Shown: positions 43,350 to 51,654 of the stretch, in pieces | How positions within the stretch are numbered: the stretch's first letter is position 1 | Layout: each line of letters begins with the position of its first letter | Assembly (NCBI GenBank): GCA_048267965.1 | Contig: JBLWWK010000007.1 | Coordinates: forward strand, 62,001-126,000 | Source of the DNA: GCA-2705995 sp048267965 | GTDB lineage: Bacteria > Bacteroidota > Bacteroidia > Flavobacteriales_G > Salibacteraceae | Direction: 5' to 3' | DNA length: 64,000 nt | The notes under the pieces: generated by a model | Told to the model about the DNA's origin: nothing | The model's input: the letters and a program-made list of their open reading frames with translations, nothing else | Databases searched by the model: none | Made by a program: the position numbers and the translations under genes

Positions 43350-43982
43350 ATGAATAAACAAGTTTCTTTAGGTTTAAATGTAGTGCTGCTTTTGGCAGTA
43401 GTAGTGTTGTATGTTTTAGAATTTGGCGGAAGCAAAGAGTCAGCAACGGTTAATTCTTCGAGAGAAAAGGTAGAACAAATGGTAGATTCTGCAACAACTG
43501 CCCAGAGCAAAGAGTTGTCTCAAATTGTAGCCTTTATTAATACCGATTCCATCTTTGCTAACTATCAGCTAGCTATAGATATGCGTACAGAGTTAGAAAG
43601 CGAAGAGAAAAGGTTAACGCAGCAGCTAAGAAATGAAGAGAGCGCTTTTCAACAAGAGTACCAACGTTTGCAGCAAAAAGCACCTACCATGAGCCAATTT
43701 GAAGGTAGAATGGCAGAGCAAGATTTGCTAGAAAAGCAACAAGCGCTTGTGCAGCTAGAAGAAAGATTATCGAGGAAATTAATTACCTTAGAACAGTCTA
43801 AAAACGAAGAACTTAATTTAGATATTCGCGCGTTTTTAGAAAAGTATACCGAGAATAAACCTTATGAAGTAGTGTTAAGCTACAACGAAATGGGGATTAT
43901 TCGTTGGGGAGACCAACGCTTAGATATCACTAGTGAGGTAATTGAATTAATGAATCAGGCTTACGCTAAAGAACAAGAATAA
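43350..43982 (+). CDS. OmpH/Skp-like periplasmic chaperone
   Basis: The protein has 210 residues, with an uncleaved-looking N-terminal hydrophobic helix (about 5-22) and then AFINTDSIFANYQLA, the typical entry strand of OmpH/Skp. A long coiled coil rich in Gln and Glu follows (about 80-155), with a closing segment that returns to the core. Skp-type proteins hold outer-membrane proteins in the periplasm. Unlike classical Skp it appears anchored by its N-terminal helix. It is immediately followed (0 bases) by the DUF4924 gene. Confidence 0.85.
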   Translation: MNKQVSLGLNVVLLLAVVVLYVLEFGGSKESATVNSSREKVEQMVDSATTAQSKELSQIVAFINTDSIFANYQLAIDMRTELESEEKRLTQQLRNEESAFQQEYQRLQQKAPTMSQFEGRMAEQDLLEKQQALVQLEERLSRKLITLEQSKNEELNLDIRAFLEKYTENKPYEVVLSYNEMGIIRWGDQRLDITSEVIELMNQAYAKEQE

Positions 43983-44543
43983 ATGGTAGAAGCAGAGATT
44001 AAAAAGCAGCAGAACATAATTGAGTATGTTCTTTATATGTTTCACACAGAGGATCTCTTGCGCTCTCACCACTTAAATCCCAATCATATATCAGAATATC
44101 TTCTCGATAAATCGGATAAACCGTATAAAGAGAAAATAGAGCTCAAGAAGTGGTACATCGAAACCATAGAAAATATGGAAAGAGAGAGTATTCAACAAAG
44201 TGGGCATCTGTCTGATGTTATCGAAGTGATAGGCGAACTTTCTTATTTGCACACTTCCTTAATGAATGTTTTTCAAGACAAAGAATACATAGGTCTTTGG
44301 GAAAAAGCGTATCCGAACATTATAGAGTTGGCAAAGAAAACCAATGGGCAAACACAAAATCCTATTGAATTATGCTTCAATGGCATTTACGGTGTATTGG
44401 TGTTGCGCTTAAAGAAACAAGAAGTAAGCAGCGAAACGTTAGCCGCTGTAGAAACCTTCTCTAATTTGTTGCGTTTGCTCGGTAGAAAGTATCAAGATAT
44501 TCGTGAAGGAAGATTGCGTTTTCCTTCTAGTATGAATAACTAA
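43983..44543 (+). CDS. DUF4924 family protein
   Basis: This 186-residue, fully alpha-helical cytoplasmic protein of the Bacteroidota-specific DUF4924 family starts KKQQNIIEYVLYMFHTEDL and ends with LRLLGRKYQDIREG. Function is unknown. It begins on the base after the OmpH-like stop codon, so the two are translationally linked, and the pairing is common in the phylum. Confidence 0.88.
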   Translation: MVEAEIKKQQNIIEYVLYMFHTEDLLRSHHLNPNHISEYLLDKSDKPYKEKIELKKWYIETIENMERESIQQSGHLSDVIEVIGELSYLHTSLMNVFQDKEYIGLWEKAYPNIIELAKKTNGQTQNPIELCFNGIYGVLVLRLKKQEVSSETLAAVETFSNLLRLLGRKYQDIREGRLRFPSSMNN

Positions 44544-44562
44544 AAATCAAAAACCATTTTCT

Positions 44563-45426
44563 ATGAAAATTTACCCGGTTCCTACAGGTAACTTTAAACT
44601 GGATGGAGGCGCTATGTTTGGCGTTGTTCCGAAATCTCTTTGGGAAAGAACCAATCCGGCAGACGAAAACAATATGTGCAGTTGGGCTATGCGCTGCATG
44701 CTTATTGAAGATGGCGACCGGCTAACGCTCATCGATACAGGAATGGGCAACAAACAATCGGATAAATTTTTTGGCTATTATTACCTGCACGGAAACGATA
44801 GTTTAGATGGCTCTTTACAACAATTGGGTTTTTCTAGAGACGATATTACCGATGTGTTTTTAACGCATTTGCATTTCGATCACTGTGGTGGAGCTATTGA
44901 GTACAATGCCGATAAATCTCGCTTACAACCAGCCTTTAAAAATGCTCACTTTTGGAGCAACGCAGACCACTGGCAATGGGCCACAAAACCCAACGCACGA
45001 GAAAAAGCTTCTTTCTTACCCGAAAACATTTTACCCATGGAAGAAAGTGGTCAGCTTAAATTTATCGATACACCGTCTTCAGATTTTCTGCAAAATTCTG
45101 ATCTCGGCTTTGATCTGTTTTTTGCGAACGGACATACAGATAAACAAATGATTCCGTATATCAATTACAAAGGGAAAACCATTGTTTTTGCTGCAGATTT
45201 ATTGCCTTCTACAGGGCATATTCCTTTGCCCTACGTAATGGGTTACGATACGCGACCTTTGCTTACGTTAGACGAAAAGCAAAAGTTTTTGAACAATGCT
45301 GCAGACCATGGGCATTACATTTTCTTAGAGCACGATGCTCAAAACGAATTATGCACGGTAAAGCATACTGAAAAGGGCGTTCGGTTAGATGAAACGTTTT
45401 CTTTCAGCGAAGTTTTTGGAAATTAA
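44563..45426 (+). CDS. MBL-fold metallo-hydrolase
   Basis: The 287-residue protein shows the metallo-beta-lactamase metal site HLHFDHCGG (about 105-113), LIDTGMG at the second strand, a further His in NGHTDKQM and Asp in AADLLPS, and a final LEHDAQ. This is close to the quorum-quenching lactonase/MBL-hydrolase group, but the substrate is undetermined. It follows the DUF4924 gene by 19 bases and is likely co-transcribed with it. A 9-base dispersed motif copy overlaps codons 5-8. Confidence 0.9.
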   Translation: MKIYPVPTGNFKLDGGAMFGVVPKSLWERTNPADENNMCSWAMRCMLIEDGDRLTLIDTGMGNKQSDKFFGYYYLHGNDSLDGSLQQLGFSRDDITDVFLTHLHFDHCGGAIEYNADKSRLQPAFKNAHFWSNADHWQWATKPNAREKASFLPENILPMEESGQLKFIDTPSSDFLQNSDLGFDLFFANGHTDKQMIPYINYKGKTIVFAADLLPSTGHIPLPYVMGYDTRPLLTLDEKQKFLNNAADHGHYIFLEHDAQNELCTVKHTEKGVRLDETFSFSEVFGN

Positions 45427-45443
45427 TAAGCCTTATATAGATT

Positions 45444-45475
45444 TTGAATTCGCTCATCTTTTTGGGTGAATTCAA
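45444..45475. repeat. Inverted repeat with a long loop
   Basis: TTGAATTC (45444-45451) pairs with GAATTCAA (45468-45475) around 16 bases, just after the metallo-hydrolase gene and before the terminator. It may add to termination from the + strand. Confidence 0.4.
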
Positions 45476-45486
45476 CAGAAAAAAGT

Positions 45487-45519
45487 AAAAGACTTCGGAA
45501 TTATAAGCCGAAGTCTTTT
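45487..45519. terminator. Terminator overlapping the end of olsF
   Basis: AAAAGACTTCGG pairs perfectly with CCGAAGTCTTTT. The right arm lies inside the last six codons of the minus-strand olsF gene, and its TAA stop (45501-45503) is in the loop. It can serve both convergent genes. Confidence 0.85.
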
Positions 45520-47264
45520 TTCAAATCATTTACGGTTTGCTCGGGTAAATCATTCATGTCGAGAATCATTAAACCGTCTAGTGCGCTGCCAAATTTTGGG
45601 TCTACGTTAAAACCGATAATTCGGGCATTTTGCTTCATGTATTTCTTTAAAAGTACGGGGATGTTATACCGTTCGGGCTCAATTTCTTGAATAAACTTGT
45701 CGAGCGATTTAAAATCGGCTTTCGAAGCGTCTACCAAGGCTTCTTCGTCTACCCTGCGGTTTTTAATTCTGAATTTCTTTCTCGGGGTAACCAATGCTGC
45801 AAAATCATGGCGGTAAAAATTCTTTTTAATAAAGCCAATCATTAAACTTTGAGACAGCTTAGAATAGCGATTGCTAATACTCACAGGTCCCATTAAATAA
45901 GTGTATTCTGGGTTTTTGAGTAAGAAATAAATAATCCCTTTCCACAACAGAAAAAGAGGCAACATTTTGCGTTGATACTCGGCTCGAATAAACGATCTGC
46001 CCAACTCAACAGTTTCGCGTAAAATGGGTTTGAATTTTCGTTTAATCTTAAATAGGCTAAAGGTGTAAAAGCCGCGCTTTCCGTACTTGGCCATAATGTC
46101 GTTGCCTTTACCTAGACGATAAGCACCTACAATTTCGTGCGCTTCTCGATCCCAAATAAATAGATGATGATAGTACAAATCATACTCATCTAAATCGATT
46201 TTGCGATTGGTTCCTTCTTCCATTGCACGAAAAGTGATTTCTCGCAAGCGGCCAATTTCTGTAAGAATATTAGGGATATCGGTGTGGAATGCGATAAACA
46301 AATCGAACTCTGCTTGTTGGTGAATGCGCAATCCTTTTTCGTTGAGAACTCGAATTTCTTCTTGTAGTAAATCGGTAGGAACCGCATCTACAATTATTTC
46401 GGGCTTTTTAAGAGCACGAAGACTCGGGCGGTAAAACTTCTTTACATCGAGTGGAGAACCCAGTGCGTACGTTTTTGCACGAAGAAAACGACCCATTTGC
46501 TTATAATCTTCAAACTCTGCAATGGTTTTGCTAGCAATGGGTTTACCAATGCGAACCCGAACGGTTTTATTCTTTTTATTGAATAATTCTGAAGGGAGTT
46601 TGGCGGTTCTTAATGTAGGATGAAGCGTGCTCAACACCTGAAACATAAAACTGTTAGAACCGTGAAAGAAAATTGGTATAACAGGAACTTGAGATTTATG
46701 AATGAGTTTTAAAACGCCAGGTTGCCATTCGCGATCAGAAACGGTTTTGGCATTGGTTTGAAAAGAAGAAACCTCGCCTGCTGGGAAGGTTCCTAACGGA
46801 TTACCATTTTTTAAATGCGCAATGGCGGTTTTCATTCCCGCCAAGTTCGATTGCAACTCTTTGCGATCTTCAAATGGGTTTACCGGAATTACTGAATCTT
46901 GAATGGGTTCTATTTTCTGAAGTAGAAAATTGCCCATGATTTTGGCCTCTGGTCGGTGCTGGGTGAGTAGCTGTATTAAAAATAAACCTTCTAACCCTCC
47001 GAACGGGTGGTTAGAAATAGTTATAAAAGGACCTTCTTTTGGTAAATGTGCCAAATCTGCTTCTGAAATCTCGAAGCGAACATTGAGCTCATCGAAAAGC
47101 GCTTGGATAAAGTCGTTACAGTTTTTATCTGCATTTTTTTGATAAAATGAATTCACTTTATCGATCGAAAGCATCTGCATTAAAAGGGTAACTAAACCAG
47201 GAAGTTTTAGCTTGTTTACCTTAGCTGCTTGGGCAAATGATCCGCTGTCTATTAAATCTGCCAT
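45501..47264 (-). CDS. olsF: Bifunctional ornithine lipid acyltransferase (OlsF-like)
   Basis: The protein has 587 residues. The N-terminal half (about 40-270) is a PlsC-type O-acyltransferase with NHPFGGLEG near residue 85 and FPAGEVSSF near 165. The C-terminal half (about 310-500) resembles the OlsB N-acyltransferase/haemolysin GNAT domain (IVGAYRLGKG, ETVELGRSFI, MGPVSISNRYSK). The fusion of both steps in one polypeptide is the OlsF arrangement known to make ornithine lipids in some Bacteroidota and Serratia. It would act at the inner membrane. It is downstream of the SLC12-like gene on the same strand with a 134-base gap. A dispersed 10-mer is at 46374. Confidence 0.88.
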   Translation of the reverse strand: MADLIDSGSFAQAAKVNKLKLPGLVTLLMQMLSIDKVNSFYQKNADKNCNDFIQALFDELNVRFEISEADLAHLPKEGPFITISNHPFGGLEGLFLIQLLTQHRPEAKIMGNFLLQKIEPIQDSVIPVNPFEDRKELQSNLAGMKTAIAHLKNGNPLGTFPAGEVSSFQTNAKTVSDREWQPGVLKLIHKSQVPVIPIFFHGSNSFMFQVLSTLHPTLRTAKLPSELFNKKNKTVRVRIGKPIASKTIAEFEDYKQMGRFLRAKTYALGSPLDVKKFYRPSLRALKKPEIIVDAVPTDLLQEEIRVLNEKGLRIHQQAEFDLFIAFHTDIPNILTEIGRLREITFRAMEEGTNRKIDLDEYDLYYHHLFIWDREAHEIVGAYRLGKGNDIMAKYGKRGFYTFSLFKIKRKFKPILRETVELGRSFIRAEYQRKMLPLFLLWKGIIYFLLKNPEYTYLMGPVSISNRYSKLSQSLMIGFIKKNFYRHDFAALVTPRKKFRIKNRRVDEEALVDASKADFKSLDKFIQEIEPERYNIPVLLKKYMKQNARIIGFNVDPKFGSALDGLMILDMNDLPEQTVNDLKKDFGL

Positions 47265-47373
47265 ACGTTGAATTAAAAGGTTGAGTGATAATTACCTCAA
47301 TTGCTTTCAAAACGGGAAATTACGTACAGTAGTGAAAAGAGGGTGTTAAATAAACTAAAAGCAGAAGTTAATT

Positions 47374-47385
47374 AAAGTGCACTTT
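47374..47385. promoter_or_regulatory. Perfect 12-bp palindrome upstream of olsF
   Basis: AAAGTGCACTTT lies in the 134-base gap between the SLC12-like gene and olsF, 109 bases before the olsF start and 13 bases beyond the transporter stop. It could be an operator or a small terminator stem. The rest of the gap shows no clear -7 element. Confidence 0.3.
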
Positions 47386-47398
47386 TAGAGTGAGTTAG

Positions 47399-49618
47399 TT
47401 ATTCAATGTTTTTCTTTTCATAAGCATTTACAAAGGTGATATTCCCTAAATCTGGATAATTTAAAAACAAATTTTTGCCTTCTTTTTGCAATTGCTGATC
47501 GTTAAAACCAATGATGGTTAAATCTGCATCTGCCGATTTTTGATTGATAATTTGCTTTAAGTCGTTTTCAACTTGGTGGGGAATTAACTCAATGTTTCGA
47601 GCCGAAATCGGTAATCGGCCATCTTTCACCAATTCTAACATTTCTTTTCTTTTTTCTTGAAAACTGCCTTCAGGATAGAAACTGAATATTTTGATAAATC
47701 CGTTTTTCCATTCTGGGTGGCCCAACATGATATAGGCAATCAAAATCATCAAATTCGCATTGATGTAATCTTCAGAAGAAATCCAGATATGAATTTCTCG
47801 GTGGTATCCGAAACCGCGCAATGTGCTGCGCAATATGCAAACATCAAACTCAGTAGCATTTAGTAATTCGTAATTTTCTATGGCTATGTCTAACGTATCG
47901 GGTTCTTGATCTGAAAACTCGTACAACATCAAATTGTTTCCTTTTCCTGAAACACCCGAAAGTTGTACAGATTGCGCAATAGCAGATGTGTAACTTGGTG
48001 ATATAATGGTGTCTAAGAAGATTCTGCTATTGGTTCCTTCCGTTAAATGAAGCAGTCTGTCTTTTATTTCTTTGCTTTCTTGATACGTGGTTTTGTTGAG
48101 AAAGCCTTCTATGAAATGAATGTAGGTGCCGAATCCGTATTTGTGAGACATCCATCTCACTAAATCGAGAGCCGATCTGCGTTTAAAGCTATCTTTTGAA
48201 ATGCTTATAATAAAGGGGCGCCAGCTATCTTCGGCAAAAACAGAGTCTCTACTTTGAATATATACTTGCAACTGGCGGCTCACTTGAAACAACAAACCTT
48301 TAAATAAATTAACCAGATCTCGCTTGTTTTTGTGGAGGGATCCTACCCAGAAATAGATGCCCACCATAATGGCGATAGACAAGGCTGCGTAACCAAAATT
48401 CATTTTAAACATGAGGTAAAAACACAGCGCAGCACCAAATAAAGAGAAGTACCATTTGCTTCTAAAAGTGGGGCGATACGAAGGATCTGCAGCAAAATGT
48501 TCAAGTAAAGATACTAGGCAAATGGCGCCATAGGTGACCATAAAAAACATCGAAATAATTTGAGCTACAAAGTCGATATCTCCAATAGCAATAAAGAAAA
48601 AGGCGATAGCGCACGTTACCAAAATGGAGTTAACAGGCTCATTGTCTTTTTCTCGTGTTCGCGCAAACCATTTATTCAGTTGAGCGGGGAAAATAGCATC
48701 AGAACCCAGTGCTTGCAAGGTTCTTGGGGCAATCATTACAGAGCCTAATGCAGACGAAATACCCGCAGCAGCTAAGCCAATAGGTATAATAGGACCCCAA
48801 ACGGCAATTTTTTCCATAATAAGAATGTCGGTGTTGGCTAAATCGTCTAAGCTAGCTGAAGTAAAAAGTTTAAAGGCAATAGCGATGTAAACTACAATTC
48901 CGGTCAAGGTTGCCCACATCGTTCCTTTAGGAATAGAAACCTTCGGGTCTTTTAAGTCTCCTGATAAGCCCAATCCTGCTGCAATACCAGTAAAAGCGGG
49001 AAAAATAATTGTGAAAACATAGAAGAAATCGTCAGGGTTTTCGGTAGTGGCAAAAATGTTGGTGCTCGGTGTAGAATACTCACTGCCAATGAAAAACATA
49101 AAAAGAGAAACGAAAAGAACTAAAACCACTCCATACAGAGCTTTTACGCCTAGATTGGCGCCTTTTGTGAGCATTAAAAACGTGAGCAAAAGCATAACAG
49201 AAAGACCCAAAACCCGATTGTTGAGGTAAATTCCATATTGATCGAAAAGTAAATCTCGCAAAGGCTCAACCGCTACTACAAAAGCAATAATGTAAAAAGC
49301 CACACTGATGGCTTGCGAAAGAAAAAGGGCAATTCCGATGGCTGAGCCAATTTTTAATCCGAAAGACCGCGAAATCATGTAATAAGCACCGCCACCTTCT
49401 ACTTTTTGGTTGGTAGCAATTTCTGCCACTGCCAAAGCGGTAGGAACCGTAACCAAATGGCCAATGATAATGATAAGCAAAGCTCCGAAAAGTCCTGTAT
49501 TACCTACAGCGTAACCAAAACGGAGAAATAAAATAGCACCCAAAATGGTAGAAACGGCCGTCATGAACACCGGTAAAGTGCCCATGGTTTTTATCGTCTT
49601 TTGAATTTCTTGTTTCAT
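47399..49618 (-). CDS. SLC12-like cation-chloride/amino acid permease (APC family)
   Basis: The protein has 739 residues. The first 440 form a 12-helix APC-fold transporter with the SLC12-type entry MGTLPVFMTAVSTILGAILF, VEGGGAYYMISRSFG, and SAIGIALF. The C-terminal 300 residues are a soluble domain, with two alpha/beta lobes resembling the cytoplasmic tail of cation-chloride cotransporters. Bacterial homologues have mostly unknown substrates. It has a plausible terminator-free link to olsF downstream. A dispersed 10-mer at 49439 encodes VPT in the third helix region. Confidence 0.88.
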   Translation of the reverse strand: MKQEIQKTIKTMGTLPVFMTAVSTILGAILFLRFGYAVGNTGLFGALLIIIIGHLVTVPTALAVAEIATNQKVEGGGAYYMISRSFGLKIGSAIGIALFLSQAISVAFYIIAFVVAVEPLRDLLFDQYGIYLNNRVLGLSVMLLLTFLMLTKGANLGVKALYGVVLVLFVSLFMFFIGSEYSTPSTNIFATTENPDDFFYVFTIIFPAFTGIAAGLGLSGDLKDPKVSIPKGTMWATLTGIVVYIAIAFKLFTSASLDDLANTDILIMEKIAVWGPIIPIGLAAAGISSALGSVMIAPRTLQALGSDAIFPAQLNKWFARTREKDNEPVNSILVTCAIAFFFIAIGDIDFVAQIISMFFMVTYGAICLVSLLEHFAADPSYRPTFRSKWYFSLFGAALCFYLMFKMNFGYAALSIAIMVGIYFWVGSLHKNKRDLVNLFKGLLFQVSRQLQVYIQSRDSVFAEDSWRPFIISISKDSFKRRSALDLVRWMSHKYGFGTYIHFIEGFLNKTTYQESKEIKDRLLHLTEGTNSRIFLDTIISPSYTSAIAQSVQLSGVSGKGNNLMLYEFSDQEPDTLDIAIENYELLNATEFDVCILRSTLRGFGYHREIHIWISSEDYINANLMILIAYIMLGHPEWKNGFIKIFSFYPEGSFQEKRKEMLELVKDGRLPISARNIELIPHQVENDLKQIINQKSADADLTIIGFNDQQLQKEGKNLFLNYPDLGNITFVNAYEKKNIE

Positions 49619-49728
49619 TGGTTTTCAATATTAACCAAATACTACAACACATTATTTTTTTATGAGCGAAAAAAGAATCGATGCCATTTTGCGTTTAGAG
49701 TAGGCCGTTAAACCAGCCGCAACTTTGC

Positions 49729-49736
49729 TAATTTTG
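49729..49736 (+). promoter_or_regulatory. -7 promoter element
   Basis: TAATTTTG matches TAnnTTTG, 19 bases before the ATG at 49756. This supports that start over the TTG at 49747. Confidence 0.5.
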
Positions 49737-49755
49737 AATCGTAAAATTGAATGGA

Positions 49756-50628
49756 ATGAAAGCGAAAATCAGTTGGATCGCCATTTTGTGTTTGTTTCTT
49801 GGGCAGAAAGTTGTAGCTCAGTCTGATACGCTTCTTTCTCAATCTTATCTTTTTGCTGATTTAGCGTTGAGCCTAAACTCAACCAAAGACGAATTGGTTT
49901 CTCCTCTTCTGTATTCTGGGTTGCATACCAGCATTAGAACAGGCTTTGCTCGGCAAACCTATAAAAACCGTTGGGCGATTAGCTTTCTGTATTCTACCGG
50001 TAATTTGAGCAGCCAAGCAGCTACCGTTCAACGTGAAAAGGCGCCTACCTTACAACGATTTCAATTACAGTTTAACTATCACTTTATGTTGCCAGCTTTG
50101 AGTTTTAACAAATGGCAATTCGGGGTAGGCCCTTACGCAGAATCGTTTTTAGTGTACCGGAACAATCCTGAATTTGATAACGCTGCTTTTACCTTCGATC
50201 ATGGAAATCTGCTAGGTATAAGTGGTTTAGCAAGCAGAATTTGGGTGAAAGAAGAAAGGTCTCGGTCGTTGTGGTTTTTGAAGTGGAAACAAAAGCCACA
50301 AAGAATGCAGTGGGACAATCAACTTTCTCTGGGGGCATTGGGTTGGGCTTCAAGACCCACCTACCAAACCATTACCAATTATACCGGAAATGAAATTACC
50401 CTAGCCGACTTGTTGTATTCTTCTGATAACTTGTTTTTCGGATCAGTAGGGCAGCTGTTTGCCCTCCATACCCAAAGCTCTCTTGCTTGGGAATTTTTTA
50501 ACGGAAATCAGCTGAAATTAAATTACCATTGGAATTATTACCGCCTAAAGAATACTTCTCAAGACGGGCAAAACCAAAGTGAAGGAAGTATGAACCAAGT
50601 GAGTATTTCATTCTTTTACGCGCTATAA
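49756..50628 (+). CDS. Hypothetical outer-membrane protein
   Basis: This 290-residue protein from the ATG at 49756 (MKAKISWIAILCLFL) has a signal peptide ending VVAQ. An in-frame TTG nine bases upstream is less likely. The mature protein alternates hydrophobic and polar residues with many aromatics and ends in a strand with Phe and Tyr (VSISFFYAL), as for an outer-membrane beta-barrel. Family unknown. The S41 peptidase gene begins 3 bases later, so the two are co-expressed. Confidence 0.7.
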   Translation: MKAKISWIAILCLFLGQKVVAQSDTLLSQSYLFADLALSLNSTKDELVSPLLYSGLHTSIRTGFARQTYKNRWAISFLYSTGNLSSQAATVQREKAPTLQRFQLQFNYHFMLPALSFNKWQFGVGPYAESFLVYRNNPEFDNAAFTFDHGNLLGISGLASRIWVKEERSRSLWFLKWKQKPQRMQWDNQLSLGALGWASRPTYQTITNYTGNEITLADLLYSSDNLFFGSVGQLFALHTQSSLAWEFFNGNQLKLNYHWNYYRLKNTSQDGQNQSEGSMNQVSISFFYAL

Positions 50629-50631
50629 ATC

Positions 50632-51654
50632 ATGAAAAAGATGCATTTATACCCTTTTCGATACCTTGCTTTGTGTCTGATTTTTGTTTTTTTCGGTTGT
50701 GAACGACTCATCATTGACGATGGCTTTTCTGAAGAGCCGGAAGAAAATTTCGATTACCTGTGGTCTGAAGTCAATGACCACTACGCTTTTTTTGAGCTAA
50801 AAAAAGTAGATTGGGATAGTGTTTACTCGGTTTACAGACCGCGCGTTTCGCCCACAACTTCTACCATAGAACTATTTACTATTTGCAGTGAAATGCTGAA
50901 TGAATTGCGAGATGGGCACGTAAATTTAAGTTCAGATTTTAATGTTTCTCGCTACAATTTTAACGCTACCACTCAAAAGAATTTTAGCCTTAAACTATTG
51001 CAAGACAACTATATTGGCTACGATTATTTTACAACCGGAGCGTTGGTGAATCAGTTTTTAGAAAACGGAGAAGTAGGCTACATTCGCTACGGTTCGTTTT
51101 TAAACGACATTGAAACCTACGATCTCAATTTTGTTTTTCAGCGCTTCAGAAACACGAAAAGTTTAATACTGGATTTGCGCAGTAATTTTGGTGGAAGCCA
51201 AGGCAATGTTGAGCAATTAATAGGTGGGTTTATCAACGGAAAGCGACCAGAATTATACTCGCTATTAAAAACAGGCAGCGGCAAAAACGATTTTAGTCAA
51301 CCTGAGCCGTATACTTTTCACAGTGTTGTAGATCAGCCGTATACAAAACCTGTTATGGTGTTGATAAATCGAGAATCGTTCAGTGCAACTTCGTTTTTTT
51401 CAACATTGGCTAGGCAATTAGACCAAGTAACCTTGGTGGGCGATACTACGGGTGGCGGCATGGGAGTTCCTACTGGTGGTGAATTGCCTAATGGGTGGAA
51501 TTATCGATTTTCGGGAAGCAAAACCCTCGATCACGAAGGCAATAACTTTGAAAACGGAGTGCCACCTGATATCTATGTAATTCAAGATGTGAACGATTTC
51601 TTTAATGGAGAAGACACCATTTTAGAACGAGCATTACAAGAACTAGGTTTTTAG
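50632..51654 (+). CDS. S41 family peptidase lipoprotein
   Basis: The 340-residue protein has a lipoprotein signal (FFGC, Cys about 23), an N-terminal three-helix/cap region (about 35-105, EVNDHYAFFELKKVDW), and a C-terminal processing-peptidase (tail-specific protease) domain. The catalytic serine is in NRESFSATSFF (about residue 250). ILDLRSNFGGSQG is the typical preceding strand. No PDZ domain is evident, as in the TSP-like lipoproteins common in Bacteroidota. It probably cleaves C-termini of envelope proteins. It overlaps convergent comEC by 4 bases. Confidence 0.88.
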   Translation: MKKMHLYPFRYLALCLIFVFFGCERLIIDDGFSEEPEENFDYLWSEVNDHYAFFELKKVDWDSVYSVYRPRVSPTTSTIELFTICSEMLNELRDGHVNLSSDFNVSRYNFNATTQKNFSLKLLQDNYIGYDYFTTGALVNQFLENGEVGYIRYGSFLNDIETYDLNFVFQRFRNTKSLILDLRSNFGGSQGNVEQLIGGFINGKRPELYSLLKTGSGKNDFSQPEPYTFHSVVDQPYTKPVMVLINRESFSATSFFSTLARQLDQVTLVGDTTGGGMGVPTGGELPNGWNYRFSGSKTLDHEGNNFENGVPPDIYVIQDVNDFFNGEDTILERALQELGF

